Shown in pieces: positions 17,418 to 27,143 of a DNA stretch of 64,000 nucleotides; within the stretch, counting starts at the first letter, position 1, and each line of letters opens with the position of its first letter. The notes under the pieces were generated by a model. That model made no database searches and had not been told where the DNA came from. It saw only the letters and a list, made by a program, of their open reading frames with translations. This DNA comes from Neobacillus cucumis. GTDB lineage: Bacteria; Bacillota; Bacilli; Bacillales; Cytobacillaceae. The translations under genes and the position numbers were made by a program. Location: the NCBI RefSeq assembly GCF_002860255.1, contig NZ_PGVE01000086.1, forward strand, positions 1-64,000, in the 5' to 3' direction.

Positions 17418-18059
17418 TTATATTTCTAAAAATTCTACATCATATGGTTCCTTGACAGATTCTACCCCCTTAATCCGTTCTATTTTCCGAAAACAACGAT
17501 GGCAAAGGGAAAATAATCCATACGTACTGATACTAAAAATAATCACGCCAGTAATAGGCAATGCCATTGTAAGGATGGCTGTTCCAACTAGAATCAACAG
17601 ACCCAAAAGGGTTGTCGGAAAATGACTAATTGAGATGAAGATCGCATTTTTAATGACTGAACGCCAATTTGCTTTGTAGTGGACCATGACAGAAAACAGA
17701 AAGACGGTTGAAAAAGAGTAAATCACTCCAAAAAAGAATAGAATCGGCAGCAACATAGGACGGATCGAACCGACATGGTTCATAAACTTAAAGTCAAAAT
17801 ATAATAAAAAACCAATAAGCAGCCAGATAATCCCTAGCAGAAAACTTTGCTTGAAATTTTCCTTAAAAAACCGGAAAAAAGGTCTAATCACACTGGAATC
17901 CTTATACAAAACCGATTGCCTAATAACCGCAAACATGGCGGCTGTTGCTGGAAAAATCGTAAAAATAGGTAAACACATTAAAAGCCAAAGCAAATTAAGC
18001 AGAAGAAGATTCGAAGCCGTCTCGAATGCGGAATATGCCTTGCTGTTCATAAAGTTCAT
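17418..18059 (-). CDS. YesL family membrane protein (DUF624)
   Basis: A 213-residue protein with five or six membrane helices; the N-terminal NSKAYSAFETASNLLLLNLLW and MCLPIFTIFPATAAMFAV are characteristic of YesL/DUF624. The ATG at 18059 sits close to GGTGAG, and an upstream GTG is an alternative. YesL proteins are found inside carbohydrate ABC-transporter operons, but their role is unknown. Here one is inserted between the permease gene and melA, which the B. subtilis mel operon lacks. Confidence 0.8.
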   Translation of the reverse strand: MNFMNSKAYSAFETASNLLLLNLLWLLMCLPIFTIFPATAAMFAVIRQSVLYKDSSVIRPFFRFFKENFKQSFLLGIIWLLIGFLLYFDFKFMNHVGSIRPMLLPILFFFGVIYSFSTVFLFSVMVHYKANWRSVIKNAIFISISHFPTTLLGLLILVGTAILTMALPITGVIIFSISTYGLFSLCHRCFRKIERIKGVESVKEPYDVEFLEI

Positions 18060-18085
18060 ATAACTCACCACTAGTTTTTAATTTC

Positions 18086-18973
18086 TTATTTAATTCCTGT
18101 AATCGTGACACCTTCAATAATTTGCTTTTGAGCAACAATATAAATGATCAATACTGGAATAACAGAAATGGTGGTTCCTGCCATCATCAGTGCCCAGTCA
18201 GCAACATACAGACCTTTGAACGTGTTTAGCAGCAACGGTACTGTAAATTTCTCAGGTGTGTTTAAGAAGATTAAGGCATCCAGAAAGTTATTCCATGAAC
18301 CTAAGAAGACAAAAATTCCAACTGCCGCTAGGGATGGACGAATAAGCGGCAAAATAATGCTCCAATAGATTCTAAAGTAGCCAGCACCGTCAATAATCGC
18401 TGCCTCTTCCAATTCTTTTGGTATTCCCATGATAAATTGCCTTAATAAGAATACGGCAAATGCGTTAAATAAAGCACCCGGTACAATCAGGGACAGGTGG
18501 GAATCTAACCATCCGATTTTCCCCATAATGATATATAAAGGAATCATCGTTACTTGCTTGGGAATCATCATAGTTGCTAAGAAAAGAATGAACAAAAAAT
18601 TTGCGCCTTTAAACTCAATTTTCGCAAAGGCATAGGCGGCCATAGAGGCTGTTAGTAATGTAGACAAAACAACGACAGCAGTAATATAGAAGCTGTTCCA
18701 GTAGGCTAAACCGAATGGCATCGCAGTCAAAGAATCAATATAATTCGACCACTTAATGGGATTTGGGAGCCAAGCCGGCGGCACCAGAAAGATTTGTGAA
18801 ATATCTTTTAAGGAACTGCTTACGGTCCATAGAAATGGAAAGATCATTATGATTGCGCCAAACGTTAAAATAATATGAAGAATGATTTGAGACGGTTTAA
18901 CCTTTTTCTTCACTTTTGCCTCAATAACTGGAATGGCGTTCTTTTCGAGTGTTGTGACAACATTATTCGCCAT
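18086..18973 (-). CDS. melC: carbohydrate ABC transporter permease (MalG type)
   Basis: A 295-residue inner-membrane permease with six hydrophobic segments. EAAIIDGAGYFRIYWSIILP near residue 205 is the EAA loop that docks the ATPase. It overlaps the preceding permease gene by 11 bp, so the two are coupled. No ATPase gene is present, so a shared multisugar ATPase (MsmX type) encoded elsewhere is probably used. The symbol follows operon order in B. subtilis. Confidence 0.85.
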   Translation of the reverse strand: MANNVVTTLEKNAIPVIEAKVKKKVKPSQIILHIILTFGAIIMIFPFLWTVSSSLKDISQIFLVPPAWLPNPIKWSNYIDSLTAMPFGLAYWNSFYITAVVVLSTLLTASMAAYAFAKIEFKGANFLFILFLATMMIPKQVTMIPLYIIMGKIGWLDSHLSLIVPGALFNAFAVFLLRQFIMGIPKELEEAAIIDGAGYFRIYWSIILPLIRPSLAAVGIFVFLGSWNNFLDALIFLNTPEKFTVPLLLNTFKGLYVADWALMMAGTTISVIPVLIIYIVAQKQIIEGVTITGIK

Positions 18974-19835
18974 AGTGAACCCACCTTTTCGACATTTTGA
19001 ATTGAATAAGTGTGAAGAATAAGATAATCACAAACAAGATCATGGCTGTAGCAGAGCTATCCCCCATTTTGAAGTCAATAAACCCTTTTTGATAGATATG
19101 ATAAACGAGTGTGTAGCTCGCTTTCGCTGGGCCACCGTTTGTCATAACAAAGGCCTGATCAAATACTTGGAAGGAGCCGATGATGGCCATGATGGCAATA
19201 AAAAACGTCGTTGGTGAAAGAAGTGGCAGGGTAATGTGCCAAAACTTCTGAAACGTGTTTGCACCGTCAATTTCGGCAGCTTCATAATAACTTCTTGAAA
19301 TTCCTTGCAATCCCGCAAGAAAGATAACCATGTTATTGCCAAGTCCCCACCATATACTAAGGATGGCTATAGCTGGAATAACCCAATGTGTATCCGTCAG
19401 CCACTTTGGTCCTTCAATCCCAATATGGGAAAGCAGTATATTCAAAATTCCAAAGTCACCGTTTAGAATCCACATCCAAATCACTCCGATGGAAACAGAG
19501 CTTGTAACAACAGGCATGAAATAAAACACACGATAGATCTCTTTTCCTTTCACATTGTTTAAAGCCACTGCAAGGAGCAGGGAAATGACAATTCCAACGG
19601 GAATAACTAATATCATGTAATACACCGTATTTTTCATTGCCATCCAAAAATCAGGATTATGAAACTGCTTTGAATAGTTGGCGAAACCTACAAAGGTTTT
19701 AGCACCAAAACCGTCCCATTTCATGAAACTTAACACAAGTGCGTAAGCAACTGGGAATAATGAGAAAGCAAGCAGGCCAATCAATTGCGGTGTAATAAAC
19801 AAATATCCTGCTAACGCCCTTTGACGTTTATGCAT
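18963..19835 (-). CDS. melD: sugar ABC transporter permease (MalF type)
   Basis: The 290-residue protein starts at the ATG at 19835 (GGAGG nine nt upstream; a TTG seven codons earlier overlaps that site). It has six membrane helices and the EAA motif YYEAAEIDGANTFQKFWHITLP. It is the first permease after the binding lipoprotein and overlaps the second permease. Confidence 0.85.
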   Translation of the reverse strand: MHKRQRALAGYLFITPQLIGLLAFSLFPVAYALVLSFMKWDGFGAKTFVGFANYSKQFHNPDFWMAMKNTVYYMILVIPVGIVISLLLAVALNNVKGKEIYRVFYFMPVVTSSVSIGVIWMWILNGDFGILNILLSHIGIEGPKWLTDTHWVIPAIAILSIWWGLGNNMVIFLAGLQGISRSYYEAAEIDGANTFQKFWHITLPLLSPTTFFIAIMAIIGSFQVFDQAFVMTNGGPAKASYTLVYHIYQKGFIDFKMGDSSATAMILFVIILFFTLIQFKMSKRWVHYGE

Positions 19836-19928
19836 GGAACTCACCCTCCACTTCAATTTATGATAATCAGACCGCCAGCAGCCAAAGCTTCTATATTAAG
19901 CGTCTGTCATCTATCGATTTGAATAGAG

Positions 19929-19965
19929 AGAGGGAAGGGATAGAACGTGATCATTCCCTCCCTCT
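19929..19965 (-). other. intercistronic hairpin
   Basis: GAGGGAAGGGA and TCCCTCCCTC can pair in the gap between the binding-protein gene and the first permease gene, with no T-run. Such hairpins commonly stabilise the highly expressed upstream mRNA. Confidence 0.5.
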
Positions 19966-19978
19966 TACTCTGGTAAAA

Positions 19979-21307
19979 TTAGTTTCCTGCTTGATATTCG
20001 CTTGTCAACTGCTTCGTTTTCTCGGTAATATTCTTGATGGTCTTATCTACACCTTGTTTACCTAAAAGCAATAAGTCGTATTGATCTTCTACTTCTTTAT
20101 TCAATCCAGGTATTTGACCTTTGAACATAAGAGGAGCACCGTTCACATAGCCTTTTTCACGACCATCCATTAAGTATTGTGTGTGCTCGACTGTTTTATC
20201 GCTTGTTACGATATCGTCAATCCCGCTAACTGATGGTATCGCGTTACCATTTCCCTCTAAGCGGGCCTTCTGTCCTTCTTTGGAAACATAGTAGGTTGCG
20301 AAATTCATAGCTTCTTCTACATGTTTAGACTTTTTATTTGCGGCCATATAGGCTACACCAATTTGTACGGGCTCCATTTTGTTGCCTGTGTTAGTTGGCC
20401 AGTAAATGTAATCGAAATCAAGATTTTTATTTTCACTGAACATTGGAGTTAACCAACGGCCAGCAGCCACCATACCTACTTGGTTGGACATGAACATGGC
20501 ATCTAGACCTTGCCCCTTAGGGAGAGAACCAGCGTACATAATTTGTCCTTTTTTAGTTAAGTCACTGATAAATTGAATAGCCTCATGTGCTTTTTCATTC
20601 TGATCCAGAACATAATTACCTTGTTCATCATAGGCACGTCCGCCGTTTGACCAAATCCACGTATCCATCAGCCATTTTTCAGCGATAAAGCCTTTTTTGC
20701 CACCGTCTTTTAACTTCTTCGTCACTTCATCAAAAGCTTTCCAATTCCACTGACCTTCGTCAAAATATTCTTGAGGCGTTTTAATTCCTAAATCCTTGAA
20801 CATCTTTTTATTGTAGTAAAGTAACAAGGGGTTACAGTCTACCGGTACACCATAATATTTACCATCCTGCTTCGCTGCTCCCCATAACCCATCAGCATAT
20901 TCATCTGGCTTAGCGTAACTGTCGCTGGTCTGCATATATTCACCTAACTCCGCAACAGAACCGTTTTGCGCAAGCTTTGCCATTGTCGCGTCACCTACAT
21001 AAAAGACGTCGGGGGCATCTCCACCTTGCAGCTGCGTCAATATTTTTTGCTCATAACCATCGCTAGGCACTGGAATTAATTTGATTTTTACGTTTGGATG
21101 CTCTTTTGTATAGGCATCAATTCCTCTTTGATATACCTTCAATTCTGCTGGATTTCCCCAAGCAGACATCGTCAGGTTTACGGTCTTACCAGAACCGCTG
21201 CCGTCTGAGGATGCTTTTTCCCCACTGCCGCTGCACCCGGAAAGGGCTAGCATGCCTGCAAACAATACTGGAACAATCTTAAGGAGAACATTTGATTTTC
21301 TTTTCAT
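19979..21307 (-). CDS. melE: sugar-binding lipoprotein of ABC transporter
   Basis: The 442-residue extracellular solute-binding protein starts at the ATG at 21307, preceded by AGGAGG. It carries a lipoprotein signal peptide ending LALSGCSGSG, so cysteine is lipidated and the protein anchored outside the membrane. VNLTMSAWGNPAELKVYQRG and DAPDVFYVGD are typical of family-1 binding proteins. It captures alpha-galactosides for MelDC, and is first in the operon. Confidence 0.87.
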   Translation of the reverse strand: MKRKSNVLLKIVPVLFAGMLALSGCSGSGEKASSDGSGSGKTVNLTMSAWGNPAELKVYQRGIDAYTKEHPNVKIKLIPVPSDGYEQKILTQLQGGDAPDVFYVGDATMAKLAQNGSVAELGEYMQTSDSYAKPDEYADGLWGAAKQDGKYYGVPVDCNPLLLYYNKKMFKDLGIKTPQEYFDEGQWNWKAFDEVTKKLKDGGKKGFIAEKWLMDTWIWSNGGRAYDEQGNYVLDQNEKAHEAIQFISDLTKKGQIMYAGSLPKGQGLDAMFMSNQVGMVAAGRWLTPMFSENKNLDFDYIYWPTNTGNKMEPVQIGVAYMAANKKSKHVEEAMNFATYYVSKEGQKARLEGNGNAIPSVSGIDDIVTSDKTVEHTQYLMDGREKGYVNGAPLMFKGQIPGLNKEVEDQYDLLLLGKQGVDKTIKNITEKTKQLTSEYQAGN

Positions 21308-21922
21308 ATAATTACCTCCTATTTTTTGAGAATGATAATTCTTAAAAAACAATAGATTGTGCGACTTGGATACCTCTATGTATCCCTTCTAGTTTCATCT
21401 TTTTATTCCAATTTCGTTATCTCGGATAAGTATGTTGATTTTACCAACGAGCTCCAATAGCATGATCTACATTAATTTCTTTCCTATTACAGCTCGATTT
21501 GAGCCATAGAACCAATTTACTACTGTGTTAGTTATCTATCTCCCTACTAGTCTATGACCTTCTTGACTGACTTCTTTGCATCTTCCAGGCTAATCCGATG
21601 ACAGCCTATCCTGGGGGATAGGTTGTACGTCTTTCATACTTGCTAAAAACAAAATTTCCCACCCTGGCACTTCTCCAAAAAGCTTCTCAAGACTTTGAAT
21701 ACGCCTTTGTATTCAGGAGTTTTCTCTCAAATATTTAAGCTGCATTCATAAAGTTGCTAGTAGAATGAGACTGCTATATAATAATAGAGACTCATTTACT
21801 TAGTCCTTGAGTCCTGGTTTAATGTCCCTATCACATGTGATGGCCGTCACAATAGGGATATTAAACCTTATAAAAGATACTGTCACTTCTCCCATATCAC
21901 CTCCTTAAAGTGGTACTTCTTT
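21308..21922. other. intergenic region upstream of melE
   Basis: No gene was found in these 615 bp. There are inverted repeats GGATAC-N6-GTATCC near 21368-21385, ACAGCCTATCC with GGATAGGTTGT near 21601-21626, and GAATAC-N6-GTATTC near 21698-21715. They are candidate operator or attenuator elements for the mel operon; no clear -35/-10 pair was identified. Confidence 0.4.
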
Positions 21923-22951
21923 CTACTGATTGGTTCCACAGCTTTGTCTAATCACTAATTCTGTAGGAACCGTTACTTTCAATGGAAGTTCCCTTCCATT
22001 AATTCGATCTAATAATAATTTAACCCCAGTTTGTCCCATCTCTTTTGTATGGACCTTCACTGATGTTAAAGGCGTACTACAAAATTCTGCCATTTCAATA
22101 TCATCAAAGCTGACGATAGCTAGATCGGATGGAACGGAAATTCCGAATTCCTGTAGGGCTCGTAATGCTCCAATTGCCATTGGATCGCTCGCAATAAAAA
22201 ATGCTTCTGGAACATCGTTCTGTTTGAGAGCTTTCTTCATCAGTTCATATCCTTGCATCATCGTATATTCACCAATGAAAACATAGGATGGTTCATAGAG
22301 TCCTTCTGATTTCATCACCTTCTCATAGGTCGTAATGCGTTGATCCTCCCCGATGATTGTTCTCTCTTTTAGATGCTCTCTTTCGACACCGCCAATATAA
22401 CCGATCCGTTTATAACCAGCTTTAAGCATATGCTGTAAGGCTTTTTCTGTTGCTTTTTGAAAATCGACAACAACGGAATCGTAAATATCCTCATCAGGAG
22501 AATGATTGATATAAACGATGTTTTTAATATGACCGCTTATTTTTTTTAAGGCCTCCCCATTTATTCTTCCAACAATAATCATGCCATCAAGTTCCTGAAC
22601 TTTCTGATGATCGACCTTATCATATAAACGGATCATAGTGGTTGTACTAATCCCTTGCTTTATGAGTTCTTCCTCAATTCCCTGACGTATCGCTAAAAAA
22701 TAAGGATCACTCAACTCCTCTTCATTTGAAAGAAAAAGGACAACACCTATCGCTGGATTCTTTTTACTTTTTGAAGTTTGTTGTTGATTACGGCGTTCGT
22801 GGATGGTCTTATATCCCAGTTCTTTCGCAGCCTGATAGATTCGCTGGCGGGTTTGGTCCTGAACAGTGATTGTTTCATCACCATTTAACACTCTTGAAAC
22901 TGTGGCAGCTGATACCTTTGATAATTTTGCTAAATCCTTTATGGTAGCCAT
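21923..22951 (-). CDS. melR: LacI-family regulator of melibiose operon
   Basis: A 342-residue LacI/GalR regulator with the N-terminal helix-turn-helix ATIKDLAKLSKVSAATVSRV and hinge. A periplasmic-binding-protein-like effector domain follows (AIGVVLFLSNEEEL, ALRALQEFGISVPSDLAIV). It lies directly upstream of the mel operon in the same direction, as in B. subtilis, and probably represses it until an alpha-galactoside or derivative binds. Confidence 0.8.
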   Translation of the reverse strand: MATIKDLAKLSKVSAATVSRVLNGDETITVQDQTRQRIYQAAKELGYKTIHERRNQQQTSKSKKNPAIGVVLFLSNEEELSDPYFLAIRQGIEEELIKQGISTTTMIRLYDKVDHQKVQELDGMIIVGRINGEALKKISGHIKNIVYINHSPDEDIYDSVVVDFQKATEKALQHMLKAGYKRIGYIGGVEREHLKERTIIGEDQRITTYEKVMKSEGLYEPSYVFIGEYTMMQGYELMKKALKQNDVPEAFFIASDPMAIGALRALQEFGISVPSDLAIVSFDDIEMAEFCSTPLTSVKVHTKEMGQTGVKLLLDRINGRELPLKVTVPTELVIRQSCGTNQ

Positions 22952-22965
22952 CTCTTAGACCTTTC

Positions 22966-22982
22966 TAGTAAATTATTTACTA
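22966..22982. promoter_or_regulatory. palindrome before LacI gene
   Basis: TAGTAAA-TTA-TTTACTA begins 15 bp upstream of the LacI start and could be an autoregulatory operator, though it lacks the central CG usual for LacI proteins. Confidence 0.4.
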
Positions 22983-23038
22983 AAAAAACTTACAATTACG
23001 TTAAATGTTTACTTGGATAAATTTAGAATATCAGGAAA

Positions 23039-23052
23039 TGACAGCGTTTTCA
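23039..23052. promoter_or_regulatory. CcpA cre site
   Basis: TGACAGCGTTTTCA fits the cre consensus TGWNANCGNTNWCA at every position. It lies 88 bp upstream of the LacI gene, suggesting catabolite repression of the regulator. Confidence 0.7.
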
Positions 23053-23184
23053 ACATAATTTTTAAATTTTCTGTATTTTTTACTAGATAAGAGAAAAGGT
23101 GTTCAAACATCACTAAATTTTTCTCTTAAGATCCATACAATCTGTTTGATTTATGGTAATCAGTTCTTGCATACATAATGCCCG

Positions 23185-24978
23185 TTACCGCTGGGTGATG
23201 TGCCACATGTCATTTATTCGATTAATCTCACGCAAATCACACTTTGGCTTGCGATCATATGTCAAAATCCCATTTATCTCCTGTTCGACATCTGTTAGCT
23301 GTGTATAACAATATCCATGCAGTGACCTTGATTCATATACTGCTTTCAACACTCTTTCATAATCTGCCAGGTACTCTTCCTCGTTGGTCACAGTGGTATA
23401 ACCCCAGCCATTTTCTTCTCCGACTTTATAACCAATCCCGCCAAACTCTGTTAAGAGAATGGGTTCACCACCATGTTCGAACCCTTTTGTATAAATTCTT
23501 CTTCCCGCTGGTTGTGAACGAAGTAAAAGTTCTACCGTTGAGATCGAACGAAGAAACTCATTGTATTTTTCACCTTCGTCCTTGTGACCATGATTATAGT
23601 TATGGATCGCACAAATGTCCGTTTTTGTTAATTCCCATCCGTCATTTGAAATGACTAATCTCGTAGAATCCAATGAATGGATTAAATAATACATCGCCAG
23701 TGAATGGTGCTTTTGCTGGTCATTTGTACTTATAGAAGGAACTCCCCAGCTTTCATTTATAGGGACCCAGGTTACGATACAAGGGTGATTGTAGTCTCGC
23801 TCAATAATTTCAATCCATTCCTTCGTGAGTCGTGCCACAGCATCCTCACTAAAGGAAGGAGAAGCGGCACATTCTCCCCATACTAAAAACCCTAAAGTAT
23901 CTGCCCAATATAGAAATCTTGGATCCTCGACCTTTTGGTGCTTCCTGCACCCATTAAACCCCATTTCTTTTGCTAATTTAATATCTTTCTTTAAGTCGTG
24001 ATCTGTTGGTGCCGTCAATAAACCATCCGGCCAGTACCCCTGGTCCAGAACAAGTTTCTGGTAATATGGCCTGTTATTTAGAAAGACCATGCCATTTTCC
24101 GTATGGATTTTCCTCATACCAAAATAAGAAGTGATATTATCTAGTACTGATTCTTCTTCTTTCAATTTGATCGTAACATCGAATAAATTTGGCGTTTCCG
24201 GTGTCCAGTTCCATCCGGCATGATGGAATCCCGTTCTGAATATTTTTCGATTATAGAGATTGATAGATCTTTTTGTAAAACTCTCATAAATTTTTATGGT
24301 TTCTTTTACGATAGGTTCTTCTTTAAAGGTGATCTCAATTTCAACATCTTTATTTAAATAGTCACCGGATACCTCTAGTTCAATTTTGATATCTCCATTG
24401 TCAATATCAGGTGTGAATCTGACTTTATTTATATGTGTTTTATCCACAGCTTCTAACCATACTGTTTGCCATATTCCCGTGGTCCGCGTATACCAAATCG
24501 CTGCGGATTTTTCATTCCAATACTGTTTGCCACGCGGAATGGTTTCGTCTCTCGAAGGATCTTCCACTCTGAGAACAACTGATTGGTTTCCTTCTCTTAA
24601 ATAGGTTGTTATATCGAAGGAAAAAGCAGTGTGCCCGCCCTCATGAGAACCAACTAAACTTCCATTAACGAAAACCATCGACCGGTAGTCTACTGCACCA
24701 AAATGCAAGATGATTCGTTTACCAAGCATGGATTCGGGAATGTCGAATTCTTTGCGATACCAAACCCAATCATGAAATGCCGGATCATGAATTCCGCTAA
24801 GCTTCGTTTGATAAGCAAAAGGAACATTAATTTTTTGCTTGTATTCTCTTTTTTCAGCAAACCATTTTTCTTCTAATCCAATATTCTCATCATCAAATTC
24901 AAAATCCCATTCACCATTTAAATTAAGCCAGTCTTTTCTCGTTAATTGCGGACGGGGGTATTCTTGTCGAAATGTCAT
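23185..24978 (-). CDS. glycoside hydrolase family 2 (beta-galactosidase/glucuronidase type)
   Basis: The 597-residue cytoplasmic enzyme shows the GH2 order: a jelly-roll sugar-binding domain (LNLNGEWDFEFDDENI; later FVNGSLVGSHEGG), an immunoglobulin-like domain and a TIM barrel. The acid/base glutamate is in WVPINESWG (about 410) and the nucleophile glutamate in ILLTEFGGIGY (about 515). AAAGGAG precedes the ATG. It lies upstream of, and is co-directional with, the LacI gene. Which beta-glycoside it cleaves is not determined by sequence alone. Confidence 0.82.
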   Translation of the reverse strand: MTFRQEYPRPQLTRKDWLNLNGEWDFEFDDENIGLEEKWFAEKREYKQKINVPFAYQTKLSGIHDPAFHDWVWYRKEFDIPESMLGKRIILHFGAVDYRSMVFVNGSLVGSHEGGHTAFSFDITTYLREGNQSVVLRVEDPSRDETIPRGKQYWNEKSAAIWYTRTTGIWQTVWLEAVDKTHINKVRFTPDIDNGDIKIELEVSGDYLNKDVEIEITFKEEPIVKETIKIYESFTKRSINLYNRKIFRTGFHHAGWNWTPETPNLFDVTIKLKEEESVLDNITSYFGMRKIHTENGMVFLNNRPYYQKLVLDQGYWPDGLLTAPTDHDLKKDIKLAKEMGFNGCRKHQKVEDPRFLYWADTLGFLVWGECAASPSFSEDAVARLTKEWIEIIERDYNHPCIVTWVPINESWGVPSISTNDQQKHHSLAMYYLIHSLDSTRLVISNDGWELTKTDICAIHNYNHGHKDEGEKYNEFLRSISTVELLLRSQPAGRRIYTKGFEHGGEPILLTEFGGIGYKVGEENGWGYTTVTNEEEYLADYERVLKAVYESRSLHGYCYTQLTDVEQEINGILTYDRKPKCDLREINRINDMWHITQR

Positions 24979-25015
24979 AACTTCTCCTTTACCTGATAAA
25001 AATTATTTGTCAAAA

Positions 25016-25114
25016 TTTTGTTTTATTACAAATTTTCTGTAAATTTAATTTAAAGAATACGCTTACACAGATAAGTTGTCAATAATTTTTTGTTTTAATA
25101 CAAAATTTTTGTAA
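25016..25114. promoter_or_regulatory. pair of 27-bp operator-like repeats
   Basis: Two direct repeats at 25016-25042 and 25088-25114 match at 24 of 27 positions and start 72 bp apart. Each ends in a dyad of the form TACAAAATTTTTGTA. They sit in the promoter region of the GH2 gene, next to the ArsR-type regulator gene, and are its likely binding sites. Confidence 0.65.
25054..25067. promoter_or_regulatory. cre-like site
   Basis: AGAATACGCTTACA fits the cre consensus at 12 of 14 positions and lies between the two operator-like repeats upstream of the GH2 gene. Confidence 0.45.
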
Positions 25115-25165
25115 TAATAAAAAGCCTTCTTATAACAAGAAGACTTCTCTATTGTATGGATAATG

Positions 25166-26086
25166 TTAATAGAATGATATCTTTAATTTAATATCCTGAG
25201 GATAGTCACCGAAGTTACTGCCAAAAAGGTTTATACCGCCTTTGTGAACGGCGTCTTCTTTAATGCCGATTCGAAAAGATATATATTCACGCTCTACTAT
25301 ACTTAAATGTTCAACGGTTATATCGGAAAGGTAAATGTCGTCAATTGTTGTCCTGTCCTCCGACACCTTCCACGTTTTTAGTGATCCATATTGGGTGCGG
25401 GTTGTTTCTCCCCAAGCCTTAGGATTTAATTTTCCAGGTCGGTCCCCAAAATCACCAGGACTTGTCCAAGTCCCAATTTCTACCCCATTTAACCAGACAG
25501 TGATGTCAGATGGCCAATTATGGTCATAATTCGGAGCCTCCGAACAGACCTCTGTGGATATCTCAACTGATTGTACTTTTGCTCCAGGTGGAATAACTAA
25601 AGGAAACTTATATTCAAAGTATCCTTTTCTTGTCCAAATAAGATGTGCATTTGATCGAACAGGATGATAGAAATGAACCGGTTCGTCTTCCGGTATGATA
25701 ATTCCATCTTGACTAGCCATACCGCATGTTGGTGAAACATGGAAGTCTGTATATTGCCCAATCGGCATTTCAAGCTCGTAAATTTTATAAGTATTTATAC
25801 TTTTGGGATCATTTAAACTGATATGAATATCATCAAAATTGCGAGTACAGACTTTCATTGCACCTCTGCTGGCCGGACGAAGTTGAGTTTGGATCAACCC
25901 GGCTTCTTCTAGAACCTTTATGTGGGAAGATGCGGTTGAAACAGGTATATTTAACTTTTCTGACAGTTGATTGATATTCACATTCCCTTTATTTAATAAA
26001 ACAATGATTTTCAATCTAACCTCTGATGATAAAGCATGCACAACCATACGAAGCTTTTCCGGCTGTTTAAGAGATAATTCTAACAT
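25166..26086 (-). CDS. ArsR-type regulator with large sensory domain
   Basis: The 306-residue protein starts at the ATG at 26086 (GGAGGG, 6 nt). A winged helix-turn-helix occupies residues 1-90 (LSSEVRLKIIVLLNKGNVNI, IPVSTASSHIKVLEEAGLIQ). About 215 residues of beta-rich sequence follow (PSDITVWLNGVEIGTWTSPG), which look like a carbohydrate-binding jelly roll. This is three times the size of a normal ArsR protein. There is no metal-binding cysteine cluster. Its gene is directly upstream of the GH2 gene, so it probably controls that gene in response to a sugar. Confidence 0.75.
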   Translation of the reverse strand: MLELSLKQPEKLRMVVHALSSEVRLKIIVLLNKGNVNINQLSEKLNIPVSTASSHIKVLEEAGLIQTQLRPASRGAMKVCTRNFDDIHISLNDPKSINTYKIYELEMPIGQYTDFHVSPTCGMASQDGIIIPEDEPVHFYHPVRSNAHLIWTRKGYFEYKFPLVIPPGAKVQSVEISTEVCSEAPNYDHNWPSDITVWLNGVEIGTWTSPGDFGDRPGKLNPKAWGETTRTQYGSLKTWKVSEDRTTIDDIYLSDITVEHLSIVEREYISFRIGIKEDAVHKGGINLFGSNFGDYPQDIKLKISFY

Positions 26087-26242
26087 AGGGATCCCTCCGA
26101 AAACTCCAGTTTGTCCAAAAAAATTGTATAACAACTGAATACTAACAATAAATGTGGAATAATATAAGTTTATTTTATTTATTTAGTCTTGTTGACCTAG
26201 TTTGTTCAGTATCTCCAATTTTTAATAACACTACTGATAAGC

Positions 26243-26278
26243 AAATATAAGCCTCCCATAAAAGAGAGGCTTATATTT
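26243..26278. terminator. bidirectional terminator
   Basis: AAATATAAGCCTC pairs perfectly with GAGGCTTATATTT around a 10-base loop, downstream of the hemolysin III gene. Confidence 0.75.
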
Positions 26279-26317
26279 GTGAGTAAAAAGGTAACTTAAA
26301 GTTGAGTTAATGAACTG

Positions 26318-26962
26318 TTATCTTTGCAAAAGTGTTATTACGCTGAAAAAGTGCATGATACTTCCGGCAAGTACGAAAAGGTGCCATAAAGCATGGTGAT
26401 ATTTGAATCCCCTCCAAATGTAGAAAACAGATCCAAACGTATAGAACAATCCACCTATAATTAAATACGTTAAACCAGCATGCGGCATGTGTTCCGATAA
26501 TGGTTTCCAGGCAAATACAATCAACCAACCCATTAATACGTACAATGCAGTGGACGTAAATAAAAATTTCTTTACAAAAAAGGATTTAAAAATAGTTCCC
26601 CCGATCGCTAGTCCCCACACGATTCCAAAAATAGTCCATCCTAACCAACCTTTAACCACTAAAAACATGTAGGGTGTGTATGTTCCAGCGATAAAAAAAT
26701 AGATAGAAGAATGATCGAAGATTTCAAATAAATCTTTCACTTTGCTTCCTTCAGGGAAAGCATGTAACAATGTTGACGATGTATACATTAAGAGCATGGT
26801 AGAACCAAATAGAGCAAAACTGACAATATACCAAGCGTTTCCGTATAATGTAGAAGATACAATTAATAGTACTAAGGCTGCCATGCTAAGAAGAGCACCT
26901 ATACCGTGAGTAATTGAATTCGCGACTTCCTCGCCTTTGCTAAAAGTGTGTGTGTTAGCCAT
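26318..26962 (-). CDS. hemolysin III family membrane protein (PAQR/TrhA)
   Basis: A 214-residue protein with seven predicted membrane helices. It has the family signatures EEVANSITHGIGALLSM at the N terminus and FDHSSIYFFIAGTYTPYM in the middle, plus histidines near the C terminus (HHALWHLFVLAGSIMHFF) that bind a metal in PAQR proteins. B. subtilis YplQ is of this family. GGAGAG precedes the ATG. Despite the name, the usual role seems to be membrane homeostasis. Single gene. Confidence 0.88.
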   Translation of the reverse strand: MANTHTFSKGEEVANSITHGIGALLSMAALVLLIVSSTLYGNAWYIVSFALFGSTMLLMYTSSTLLHAFPEGSKVKDLFEIFDHSSIYFFIAGTYTPYMFLVVKGWLGWTIFGIVWGLAIGGTIFKSFFVKKFLFTSTALYVLMGWLIVFAWKPLSEHMPHAGLTYLIIGGLFYTFGSVFYIWRGFKYHHALWHLFVLAGSIMHFFSVITLLQR

Positions 26963-27143
26963 AGTTTTATTCTCTCCTAATGGAATGGATAATATTTATT
27001 GTACAAGTCACTTAGCAAGAACGTAATATACAAATGTCATATTGTAAGGAAGAAAATTCACCCATAATCTTTCTGATTTTCACTGGCACAGGTTGGTGCT
27101 AAAAATGCCTCCTGCCTTAGCAACGGTCTCACAGATTTGAAAA

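Noticed and set aside
21318-21340. Fur-box-like AT dyad upstream of melE
   Set aside because: About 11 of 14 positions fit, but iron control of a melibiose operon is unlikely and AT-rich promoters give such matches by chance.
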